The notes under the pieces were generated by a model. That model made no database searches, had not been told where the DNA came from, and saw nothing but the letters and a program-made list of their open reading frames with translations. Of a stretch of DNA of 8,503 bases, positions 1-6,391 are shown one piece after another. Origin of the DNA: Phycisphaerae bacterium. Its GTDB lineage: Bacteria; Planctomycetota; Phycisphaerae; Tepidisphaerales; Tepidisphaeraceae. The DNA lies in assembly GCA_014380825.1 (NCBI GenBank), contig JACMJD010000380.1:1-8503 (forward strand). Reading direction: 5' to 3'. Numbering within the stretch: the first letter of the stretch is position 1; each line of letters begins with the position of its first letter. The position numbers and the translations under genes are program-made.

Positions 1-3000
1 AATCCTCGCGACCCAGCGACGAGATCAAACTGTTATCCGCCGTGATGATCGCATCCGCGAGGTCGCGCTTCGTTTGCTGAAGCTGAAGCACTTTCTCTTC
101 CACCGTATCGCGCGCGATCAGTCGATACGCGAACACTCTTCGCGTCTGGCCGATTCGATGCGTGCGGTCGATCGCTTGCGCTTCGACGGCCGGGTTCCAC
201 CACGGATCTAACAGGAACACGTAATCGGCCGCCGTCAGATTCAGGCCGACGCCACCGGCTTTCAGGCTGATCAGGAATAGCTTGCAGTTCTCGTCGGATT
301 GGAATCGTTCGACTCTCGCCTGGCGGTCGCGCGTTTTGCCGTCGAGATATTCGTACGGAGTGCCGGCGTCGTCCAATCGTTTTCGGACGATCGCGAGCAT
401 GCTGGTGAATTGCGAGAACACGAGCGCCTTGTGCCCCTCCGCCAGCACGTCTTCCAAATTCAGCATGAGCGCATCAAGCTTGGCGCTGGTTTCGCCGACG
501 CGGGTTTTGTCGATCAAGCCCGGATGACACGCTGCTTGTCGAAGTCGAAGCAGCGCTTCGAGCACCTGGATCTTGGATTTATTTAGTCCGACCGTCGCGA
601 TTCGGCCAAGCAGCGCCTGGCGATAATGCTCGCGCAGCTCGTCGTAGAGCTTGCGTTGTTTCGGCTCCAGATCGCAGTGAATCGTCTGCTCGAGTTTCTC
701 AGGCAATTCCTTCGCGACTTGCGCTTTGGTTCGACGCAGGATGAACGGACGTAGCGCGCGCGACAGAGTTTCTCGGCCTTCAAGTTCCTGGCCGTTGCCG
801 ATGAGATTTCGGAAGACCGACGCCGCGCCGAGCATGCCGGGATTGAGGAATTCGAACAGGCTCCAGAGTTCGGCCAGGCGATTTTCGATCGGCGTTCCCG
901 AAAGCGCAAGGCGATGTTTACCGCGAAGCAGGCGCGCCGCTTTCGCGGCCTCGGTGTTGGCGTTCTTGATCGCCTGCGCTTCGTCGAGAATCACATAATC
1001 GAACGTGATGTCCTTGAAGAATGCGGCGTCACGTCGAAGCGTGCCGTAGGTGGTGATGACCAAATCGTGCTGCGAGAAATGTTCCACCTCGCGGGTGCGG
1101 TTGATGCCGCTGTGATCGAGCAGGCGAAGCTGGGGCGCGAAGCGATTCGCCTCGGCCATCCAGTTGAACACGAGCGATCGCGGCACAACGACCAGCGACG
1201 GCCCGCTATTCGCCTGCCGTCGCGCTTCGAGCAGCGCGAGCACCATGACCGTTTTGCCCAGACCCATGTCGTCGGCGAGACATCCGCCGAAGCCGAATCG
1301 CTCGAGGAACATCAGCCAGCCAAGGCCGTCGTTCTGATACGGGCGCAGTGTTCCGACAAATCCAGCCGGTGCTGGAATCGGCTCGATCTTTTCGAACGCG
1401 CGAAGCTCCTGCCGCGCGCGGGTGAACGTTTCGTCGACGCGCGCTTCGGGCATGGCCATCAGCAGCGCATCGAGCAATCCGACCTGTGCCCGCGCGAAAC
1501 GCAGCATGTCGCCGTCGGCTTCGCCAACACCAGCGAGCGGCGCGTACTTGTTCAGCCATTCCATCGGCATCAGGCCGACGGAGCCGTCGTCGAGCTTGAT
1601 CGTGCTTTCGCCGCGCTGCACGGCCGCGAGGAGTTTCGGCAGCGTGACGATCTGGCCTTCAAACTCCACGCCGCCGTTCAGCTCGAACCAGTCGATGCCG
1701 GAGCCAACTTGGATCTTGATTTCACCCGGCCGGCGATAGAGCGAGCCCTCGGCCTGCACGTCCCAGCCTTCGAGCGTCAGCGCCATCACCGTCGGGTGAA
1801 GTTTCGATGTCGGCAGCACGAGCCGCGAGCCGTTCATCGTCCATTCGTTTCGCACGCCGAGCGTGGTGAGGCGATTCATCGCAAAGCGCTCGCCGTCGCG
1901 ATTTCGGCGGATCAGTTTGCGGGTCGCCGCCTCGTAAATCGCGCCGTCGATATCCGCCTGTCCGACAACGTGGCCCGCGTATTCGAAACTGATTTCGGCG
2001 AGCAATTGCTCATCCTGGCGCGAACGATTTCGCCGCAGCGTGAGGCGCGGCTTCATCACGCCATCAACCGGTTCGATGTTGATGCTCGGATGCAGATCGA
2101 GCTTGGGCAATCGCGGAAGCGCGGCCAACTCGCGAACGAGTTCTTCCGCCTGCGCGGGCGCGGCGTGAATCGCCTGACCTTCCACGATCGCCTGAAAAAT
2201 CGGCCACGCCCCACCGTGGTTGAATCGCTCGATGCGATCGCCCATCAGGAACAAGCCCTCGGCCAGCAGCATTTTCGGCTGCGTGAGCGTCATGCGCTCC
2301 GCATCGGCTCCCTGGCCGCGACGAAGCGAACCGCTGAGCGCGACGCGCTCGCCGTCTTCGCGCGGCGCGACTTCGAGCACGAATTCCCATGGCGCGCCTT
2401 CGTCCCATTTCAGCGGCACGAATTGATCGCCGCTTTCGTGCACGCCGCAGCGACCGGTGCCGCACATGAGCTTCAGCGTCGTGTCGTATGCGATGCCGGG
2501 AATGGTAAATCGGCGAACGCTGCCGCCCATGTAATAGGTGTATGCATCACGCGCGCCGACCAGCATCTGCGCGATCACGCGATCGGTTTCATCGGGTGAA
2601 TTCATCCACTGCGCAATGTCGAGCGCAAATTGCTTGGGGCGGTCCCAGCCGCCGTCGCGACGACGCTTTTGCGTCGCCAGCTCGACGATCATCCCAGTGC
2701 CTTCGGCGTGCGTTTCCGGCAGATCGATTAGGTACACGATCCGCCGATCCATTGGAAACGGCGCCGGCGTCGTGGGCACGAGCGCAGCCTTGGGCTGCGC
2801 GGCGCTTCGGATTCGACGAAGCGCGGTTTTCCAGCCCGGATGCTTCGACGATGTCTCGTTCATCTGCCGACGCAGATCGTCGATCGACGGCTTTTGCGTC
2901 GAGTCTTGGTCGACAGTTAGATCGCCGTTTTCGCCTTCATCGCTCTCCGGAGCGTCATCCTCGGCGTCGCCGCTGGGGTTTTGCGGTTCATGTTCCCGCT

Positions 3001-3274
3001 CGCCGAGCAAACCTTCGCGCTCGGACTGGAGGATGGTCGCCCAGATGTGCTTGCATTCGCCCCACTGCTCGTAATACGGGCAGGAGCATTCGTTGGTGAA
3101 ATCGTCGTCATCGAAGTCGATCTCGACGCGATAGACGCGCCCGCCGGTGACCTGCGCGCGAACGCGTCCGGGCTTGGCATCGACGATGCGGACCGCGCCG
3201 CGGACAAAATAGTCCGTGCCGCGCTTGCGCACCTCATGCGAGAATTGTTCAACCAGAGAATTGAGAATGGACAT
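1..3274 (-). CDS. SWIM zinc-finger SNF2-family DEAD/DEAH-box helicase (3' end outside window)
   Basis: The reverse strand holds one uninterrupted frame from ATG at 3274 to the left edge (1091 codons in the window, no stop). Residues 62-78 form a SWIM zinc finger (C63-x-C65 ... C74-x-H76). An acidic linker, rich in D and E, spans roughly 86-125. A long middle region of unassigned function follows. The SNF2 ATPase then begins: LADDMGLGKT (Walker A, K674), VILDEAQA (motif II, DEAQ 764-767), LSGTPIENRLAELW (motif III, from 791) and RRTKAQVAKELPEK. The C-terminal helicase lobe contains KALVFSQFTSML, LISLKAGGVGLNL, DPWWNPAVEAQAIDR and HRIGQ (1039-1043, motif VI). Family knowledge: SNF2 ATPases translocate on double-stranded DNA and remodel protein-DNA complexes; SWIM domains are predicted to bind nucleic acid or protein. 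The bacterial role is poorly defined. Bacterial members are about 1,100 residues long, so only a short tail should be missing. The gene appears to stand alone, with its own promoter. The long plus-strand frame at 914-2599 is an antisense shadow of it. Confidence 0.96.
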   Translation of the reverse strand, partial: MSILNSLVEQFSHEVRKRGTDYFVRGAVRIVDAKPGRVRAQVTGGRVYRVEIDFDDDDFTNECSCPYYEQWGECKHIWATILQSEREGLLGEREHEPQNPSGDAEDDAPESDEGENGDLTVDQDSTQKPSIDDLRRQMNETSSKHPGWKTALRRIRSAAQPKAALVPTTPAPFPMDRRIVYLIDLPETHAEGTGMIVELATQKRRRDGGWDRPKQFALDIAQWMNSPDETDRVIAQMLVGARDAYTYYMGGSVRRFTIPGIAYDTTLKLMCGTGRCGVHESGDQFVPLKWDEGAPWEFVLEVAPREDGERVALSGSLRRGQGADAERMTLTQPKMLLAEGLFLMGDRIERFNHGGAWPIFQAIVEGQAIHAAPAQAEELVRELAALPRLPKLDLHPSINIEPVDGVMKPRLTLRRNRSRQDEQLLAEISFEYAGHVVGQADIDGAIYEAATRKLIRRNRDGERFAMNRLTTLGVRNEWTMNGSRLVLPTSKLHPTVMALTLEGWDVQAEGSLYRRPGEIKIQVGSGIDWFELNGGVEFEGQIVTLPKLLAAVQRGESTIKLDDGSVGLMPMEWLNKYAPLAGVGEADGDMLRFARAQVGLLDALLMAMPEARVDETFTRARQELRAFEKIEPIPAPAGFVGTLRPYQNDGLGWLMFLERFGFGGCLADDMGLGKTVMVLALLEARRQANSGPSLVVVPRSLVFNWMAEANRFAPQLRLLDHSGINRTREVEHFSQHDLVITTYGTLRRDAAFFKDITFDYVILDEAQAIKNANTEAAKAARLLRGKHRLALSGTPIENRLAELWSLFEFLNPGMLGAASVFRNLIGNGQELEGRETLSRALRPFILRRTKAQVAKELPEKLEQTIHCDLEPKQRKLYDELREHYRQALLGRIATVGLNKSKIQVLEALLRLRQAACHPGLIDKTRVGETSAKLDALMLNLEDVLAEGHKALVFSQFTSMLAIVRKRLDDAGTPYEYLDGKTRDRQARVERFQSDENCKLFLISLKAGGVGLNLTAADYVFLLDPWWNPAVEAQAIDRTHRIGQTRRVFAYRLIARDTVEEKVLQLQQTKRDLADAIITADNSLISSLGRED

Positions 3275-3275
3275 C

Positions 3276-3354
3276 AAATTTCGCTCTACCAATCCGGCAT
3301 TGTAGGAGTGAAGGCCCCTGAGCATCGGACGAAATTTCCGCTCTGCAAGTCGGC
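3276..3354. repeat. Imperfect 23-bp direct repeat upstream of the helicase gene
   Basis: Two similar 23-bp copies, at 3276-3298 and 3332-3354, both begin AAATTT, continue with CGCTCT and end near TCGGC or TCCGGC. They differ at a few positions and by one shifted base. The first copy lies in the presumed leader and -10 region of the helicase gene. A further partial echo is CCAATTCGGCATCG at 3406-3419, against CCAATCCGGCATTG at 3289-3302. They could be duplicated regulator sites or leftover duplication; the sequence does not decide. The rest of 3355-3515 holds nothing I can assign. Confidence 0.4.
3299..3304 (-). promoter_or_regulatory. -10 element candidate for the SNF2 helicase gene
   Basis: On the reverse strand TACAAT lies 24 bases before the helicase ATG, one mismatch from TATAAT. 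It would give a leader of about 18 bases. No good -35 hexamer is seen 16-18 bases upstream, and there is no strong Shine-Dalgarno sequence in the leader (only GGTAGAG). This is a positional call. Confidence 0.35.
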
Positions 3355-3515
3355 TCACGCCAGCCGCTCGAATCGCCGACATCGCCCCCAAGCATCAGTC
3401 GGCGGCCAATTCGGCATCGCGTTCAATAGCACGTCGCGAGGAATTGTGGAAGCCCAAGCCGGTCGTTTTGCTCGGGTTGGCCACGCGTTGGGATGAAAAC
3501 CCGGCGATTACCCGC

Positions 3516-3521
3516 TAAGAT
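3516..3521 (+). promoter_or_regulatory. -10 element candidate for tRNA-Pro
   Basis: TAAGAT sits 12 bases before the first base of the mature tRNA, so transcription would start a few bases upstream of it. The 9-mer around it, GCTAAGATG (3514-3522), recurs exactly at 4376-4384 in front of the SET gene. TTGGGA at 3488-3493 resembles a -35, but its 22-base spacing is too long, so the -35 remains unassigned. Confidence 0.35.
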
Positions 3522-3531
3522 GTCAGCGTCG

Positions 3532-3607
<76 letters not shown>

Positions 3608-3643
3608 TTCAACTTCTCCGTCAGCATCAGATCGTTCTGTATT

Positions 3644-3657
3644 CCGCGTTCGCGCGG
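3644..3657. terminator. Short GC hairpin with TTCG loop between convergent genes
   Basis: CCGCG-TTCG-CGCGG is a perfect five-pair stem with a TTCG tetraloop. It lies 36 bases after the tRNA and 32 bases beyond the stop of the convergent minus-strand gene. The position suits a shared terminator. Neither side has a clear run of T, so a rho-independent terminator is only possible. Confidence 0.3.
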
Positions 3658-3689
3658 TCCCGCCTTTCGGACACAGCGCCGCCGTGCAG

Positions 3690-4132
3690 TTACTGCTTGT
3701 GGAACACGTAATCCAGATCCTCGTTCACGATCAATTTTGAAGAACGAAACAATGACGATGCAATCCGCATAATCCAGGTCCCCCTGCTTGGCATTGTGCT
3801 TGGCGCACCAAAACCATCGTCGATCACGAATGCGTCTCGCAAGATGAGCGCTCCGTTCATTCCTTCCAGTCTCCAGAGTCAGTCAGCGTAGTCCGTCCTG
3901 AAACAGCTATCGTCTGCGAGTAGCTGCCATCGCTTCTTAGCTCAAGCGTTTCCACGCCGTACGGGTAGTGACATACGTACCTACCGATCAGCGAGACCGG
4001 ATTGCTCGGCTTGCTTGGCCAAAGTGCCAAAGTGGTTACGAGCACGAAGCTGGCGGTGATTACCACGAGTAGCAGCGGACGTGAGGACTTTGGCGAGGCT
4101 GCGTTCTGCATAGTTCCAACAACGTTGAACAT
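3690..4132 (-). pseudogene. Small membrane-anchored hypothetical protein, broken by a one-base frameshift
   Basis: The 5' part reads from ATG 4132 to a TGA at 3859-3857 (91 codons). It has a polar N-terminus, one hydrophobic segment (about residues 19-38, RPLLLVVITASFVLVTTLAL), then a beta-rich segment with SLIGRYVCHYPYG, ETLELRSDGSYSQTI and SGDWKE. The neighbouring frame takes over exactly there and reads NGALILRDAFVIDDGFG ... KLIVNEDLDYVFHKQ to a TAA at 3692-3690. The joined product would be about 147 residues. It matches a pattern I recall in small extracytoplasmic proteins: G-x-Y, ETL-x-L-x-x-DGS, G-x-W, then a basic or neutral strand and VDDGFG. Restoring one base near 3860 (GGAATG to, for example, GGAAATG) joins the halves. 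The function is unknown. The lesion may be a real mutation or a sequencing error. An alternative start is ATG at 4111. Confidence 0.72.
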
Positions 4133-4377
4133 GTGACTCTGGCGTCAGGATACCAAGGATGGCGCAGATTGCCGATTGCCGGGCGATCGGCCGGCTCTAC
4201 GGTTTGAACTTCGATTGCTGGCCACCGAAGCTTGGTTTCTGACCGTCGAGACTCCTATCGCAGGCTTCGTGACTCTTTCGTGAACCGCCGTCCTTTCGAG
4301 CCGAGCATTTTCTTGATCGATCTTGAGTTGCACGGGCAGCTGGTCAAGCTAAGAGTCGCCAGCGCGGGCGTCATGGC

Positions 4378-4383
4378 TAAGAT
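4378..4383 (+). promoter_or_regulatory. -10 element candidate giving a leaderless SET mRNA
   Basis: TAAGAT ends six bases before the GTG start of the SET gene. A transcript beginning 6-7 bases after the hexamer would start at or next to that GTG. No Shine-Dalgarno sequence is present, and an in-frame TAA (4378-4380) rules out a longer protein. No convincing -35 is visible. The surrounding 9-mer matches the one before tRNA-Pro. Confidence 0.4.
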
Positions 4384-4389
4384 GCGGTC

Positions 4390-4797
4390 GTGATCAATCT
4401 TCCGCGTATCGCGCGCCGGCGTTCCAGCATCTCGGGTTGGGGCGTTTACGCTGCGCAGCCTATCAAGAAAGACACCCGCATCGTCGAATACAAGGGCCAG
4501 CTTGTCTCGCAGACGGAGGCGGCGCGGCGCGAGCGGCGGTATCTGCCCCGGCGGCGCATCTGGCTGTTCGACATCAATACCCGCTGGGCGCGCGACGCGG
4601 CGTTCGGCGGGAACATCGCGCGCTACATCAATCACGCCTGCCGCCCGAATTGCTATATCGAGGTGACCGGGCACCACATCTGGGTGATCGCGTCTCGTGA
4701 TGTTCGCAAGGGCGAAGAGCTGACCTACGACTACAACACGGATGGCGAGGCCGGCATCCCCTGCCGCTGCCGTCAACGCTGCCGCGGCGTTATCTGA
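4390..4797 (+). CDS. SET-domain protein (putative lysine methyltransferase)
   Basis: This is a 135-residue protein starting at GTG; the nearest in-frame stop upstream is only three codons before it, and the protein has no internal Met that could serve as a later start. It is almost only a SET domain. The N-terminal part has SSISGWGVYAAQPIKKDTRI (12-31) followed by VEYKGQ, and the middle has WLFDIN (58-63). The cofactor-binding and pseudoknot motif is NIARYINHACRPNCY (75-89; NH at 81-82), and the second is GEELTYDYN (108-116), whose Tyr matches the usual catalytic Tyr. A post-SET tail, IPCRCRQRCRG, supplies C125, C127 and C131, which with C84 could bind zinc. The usual spacing is CxCx4C; here the last gap is three residues. 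Family knowledge: SET proteins transfer methyl from S-adenosylmethionine to protein lysines. The bacterial target is unknown. No operon partner is present. The minus-strand frame over this gene is a shadow. Confidence 0.93.
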   Translation: MINLPRIARRRSSISGWGVYAAQPIKKDTRIVEYKGQLVSQTEAARRERRYLPRRRIWLFDINTRWARDAAFGGNIARYINHACRPNCYIEVTGHHIWVIASRDVRKGEELTYDYNTDGEAGIPCRCRQRCRGVI

Positions 4798-5363
4798 GCG
4801 GTCCCGGCGTGGCGCTAACCGACATTGGAGGCCTCTTGTCGACGCCGCACGATCGACCGCGCAATCTCAGGCCCGGCCAGCGGTTGGGCCGACACACTTA
4901 CGTCATCCGATTGCTGCAGATTTGGGCCGCATTTACAGGGGTTTTGAGGTAGAATGAACTTGCCGCCACGCGGTCTGCGCGTGGTCGCGGCCAACTCGCT
5001 CGCTTGCTCGCTCGCCAACGTTCCAACGGCGGGCGCGATTCAAATTTTCGTGATTAGCGACCGCGGATTTCTCATCAGTTTTGACTTTGTGAAATTCCGC
5101 GGGCGAAGCCAAAGAGCCAAAGAAGATGCTGCGACAGAAGTGTCGGCCCGGCCGGTGGATGGGTGAAAAACGGAAGGAGGTGCAGCGCGAAAACATGATC
5201 GAATCGAGCGGAACGAAGCCATGCGAATCGGAGGTCAACGCGACGGGTACGCGGTGGTTGGCCGACGGCGCGATGAAGCTGCCGAAGGGTCAGGCGGTGG
5301 TCAGGCGGTGGTCCGGCGGTGGTTGGCGGAGAGTGGTCGCGGAACAGCGCCGATCAGTTCCGC
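4798..5363. other. Intergenic stretch without a convincing gene
   Basis: Short open frames exist on both strands (for example plus 4954-5166 and minus 4933-5238), but none shows a recognisable motif, membrane pattern or plausible composition. TAGAAT at 4950-4955 resembles a -10, and the plus frame at 4954 begins on its last bases. AAGGAGGTG at 5174-5182 is a near-perfect Shine-Dalgarno sequence; the next ATG (5195) is 12 bases beyond it, longer than usual. The frame from that ATG begins MIESSGTKPCESEV and runs into the antisense of the regulator gene. It could be a remnant 5' end of a lost gene. Simple repeats include GCTCGCTTGCTCGCTCGCC near 4996-5013 and a doubled AGCCAAAG at 5107-5122. Confidence 0.5.
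5288..5330. repeat. 11-bp tandem repeat, about 3.5 copies
   Basis: GGTCAGGCGGT occurs twice head to tail (5288-5298, 5299-5309). It is followed by GGTCCGGCGGT (5310-5320) and a degenerate fourth copy starting GGTTGGCGG. The array ends about 33 bases beyond the stop codon of the minus-strand regulator gene. The 11-bp period does not keep a reading frame. It is likely a slippage-prone minisatellite with no assigned role. Confidence 0.8.
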
Positions 5364-6338
5364 TCATCCCCTTCGCACCGGCAGTTGCGCGTGCAGCTCG
5401 AAGTGTTCCATCCCGTGCGCGAACGGCCGGCCGATCCAGGATTCGAAGCAGGGCTGATCGTCGGGGACGTAGCCGCTTCTCGGCAGCCACGTGCCGAACA
5501 GCCACTGGAGCGCGCGGAGCTCGAGATCGATTCCGCCTCGCACTTCGACTTGGGCAACCGTCATCGGCGGAAATCGGAACCGGCCTACTTCGCCTTTGGC
5601 AGTGAACTTCTCCGCTACGACGGCGACGTAGTATCGGCAGTCTTCGAGGGGAACGATCTCCGGATTCTCCCATTGATATCCAAGCCATTGCCCGTCAGCG
5701 AGCGAGTGTCGCTCGGCCCAGGCGACGAGACGCTTGACGGCGCTGACAACAACCCCAGCGCGGTACGGATCGGAAACTCGGATGTACGCCACGGTGCGGG
5801 CGGGCAACGTTCGAATCTTCACTTTGAATCGGTCGGGGTTGTGCGCCGCGGGGAGACTTTTGAGATGCAACTGCCCGGTCAAGTTGTTGATGGTCAAATT
5901 GTTCGTGGCAAACTCGCCCGTCGCCGTCGCTGCGTAGAGCTTGGACCGATGGTCGTCGCCTCACGCGTCGATGTCGAACTTGCTCGCCGCCACGCCGAAG
6001 CGTTGTTTGAAGCTCCGCGAAAAGTCAGACGACGACGAAAACCCGCACGCCAACGCGATCTGCGTGAGCGACGATTTTCGCGAGTGCGACATCATGAACA
6101 GTGCTTTGTCCAATCGCAGTCGCTTGACGAAGTCGGCGACCGTTTCGCCAACCAACGCCTGAAACACGCGATGAAAGTGAAACGGCGACATCCCCGCCGC
6201 GCGAGACACGTCCGCCAATCGCACCGGCTCGCCAAGCCGGCTGACGACGTAGTCGATCGCGAGGTTGACGCGCTCGGTATAAGTCGTCGCGGTGGTGCTG
6301 CGGGTTTTTCCGGAAGTTCGCAAGATTTGTGAAGCCAT
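5364..6338 (-). pseudogene. AraC-type HTH + GyrI-like effector-binding regulator, split by an in-frame TGA
   Basis: From ATG 6338 the frame encodes an AraC/XylS HTH domain. The first helix-turn-helix region is around residues 36-60 (VRLADVSRAAGMSPFHFHRVF); the second is around 91-114 (LTQIALACGFSSSSDFSRSF, KQRFG). It ends FDIDA and then TGA (5963-5961) as codon 126. The same frame continues without a shift, GDDHRSKLYAATATGEFATN then NLTINNLTGQLHLKSLP, into a GyrI-like domain: ARTVAYIRVSDPY, CRYYVAVVAEKF, GEVGRFRFPPMTVAQVEVRG, LQWLFGTWLPRSGY, QPCFES. It stops at 5366-5364. Read through, the product is 324 residues, the normal size of AraC-GyrI regulators. Homologues commonly have Trp just after this point, so TGG to TGA is the simplest lesion. 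As it stands, a 125-residue HTH protein could be made, and perhaps a separate GyrI part from TTG 5897. Such proteins sense small hydrophobic or cationic ligands and activate nearby genes; here the divergent VOC gene is the likely target. Confidence 0.85.
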
Positions 6339-6378
6339 CGACAAGCCGTTCTATATCATGCGTTCGATCGATATTGAA
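6327..6378. promoter_or_regulatory. Overlapping divergent promoters and possible operator between regulator and VOC gene
   Basis: On the plus strand TTGTGA (6327-6332) and TCTATA (6350-6355) are 17 bases apart, or CTATAT at 18 bases, forming a candidate sigma-70 promoter for the VOC gene. Read on the minus strand, 6350-6355 is TATAGA, a candidate -10 for the regulator, placing its start only a few bases from ATG 6338. The weak minus -35 would be TTCAAT (6378-6373). An imperfect palindrome, TTCGATCGATATTGAA (6363-6378), lies between these elements and the VOC ribosome-binding site and could be a regulator site. All of this is pattern-based. Confidence 0.4.
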
Positions 6379-6384
6379 AAGGAG
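6379..6384 (+). promoter_or_regulatory. Ribosome-binding site fixing the VOC start
   Basis: AAGGAG lies seven bases before GTG 6392. It selects that codon over the upstream in-frame ATG 6329 and the downstream ATG 6494. The GTG start immediately precedes a well-formed signal peptide, which supports the choice. Confidence 0.75.
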
Positions 6385-6391
6385 CATACTC

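Noticed and set aside
914..2599. 561-codon open frame on the plus strand
   Set aside because: It lies wholly antisense to the SNF2 gene, whose frame carries clear helicase motifs. Its own translation is Arg/His/Ala-rich and shows no domain, which is typical of a high-GC shadow frame.
1..3274. Helicase as part of a defence island
   Set aside because: Some SNF2 proteins occur in defence systems, but no nuclease, methylase, toxin or related partner adjoins this one, and the SWIM-SNF2 type is widespread as a stand-alone gene.
3850..3870. Programmed ribosomal frameshift in the small membrane protein gene
   Set aside because: No heptamer of the X-XXY-YYZ type and no strong downstream pseudoknot are visible; a plain one-base mutation is simpler.
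4171..4191. Six-pair hairpin GCCGAT...ATCGGC between the broken membrane protein gene and the SET gene
   Set aside because: It has no T-run and does not follow the end of any gene, so a terminator call is not supported; its position suggests chance.
4255..4776. 173-codon minus-strand frame over the SET gene
   Set aside because: The SET motifs on the plus strand are unambiguous; this frame mirrors their codon bias.
5809..5817. GTTCGAATC matching the tRNA-Pro T arm, as a possible attachment-site repeat
   Set aside because: Only nine bases match, it lies inside the regulator coding sequence, and no integrase is present in the window.
5961..5963. TGA as selenocysteine codon or as Trp under a variant genetic code
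   Set aside because: No clear SECIS-like hairpin follows the TGA, the position is a domain linker rather than a redox site, and TGA serves as a normal stop elsewhere (for example at the end of the SET and regulator genes).
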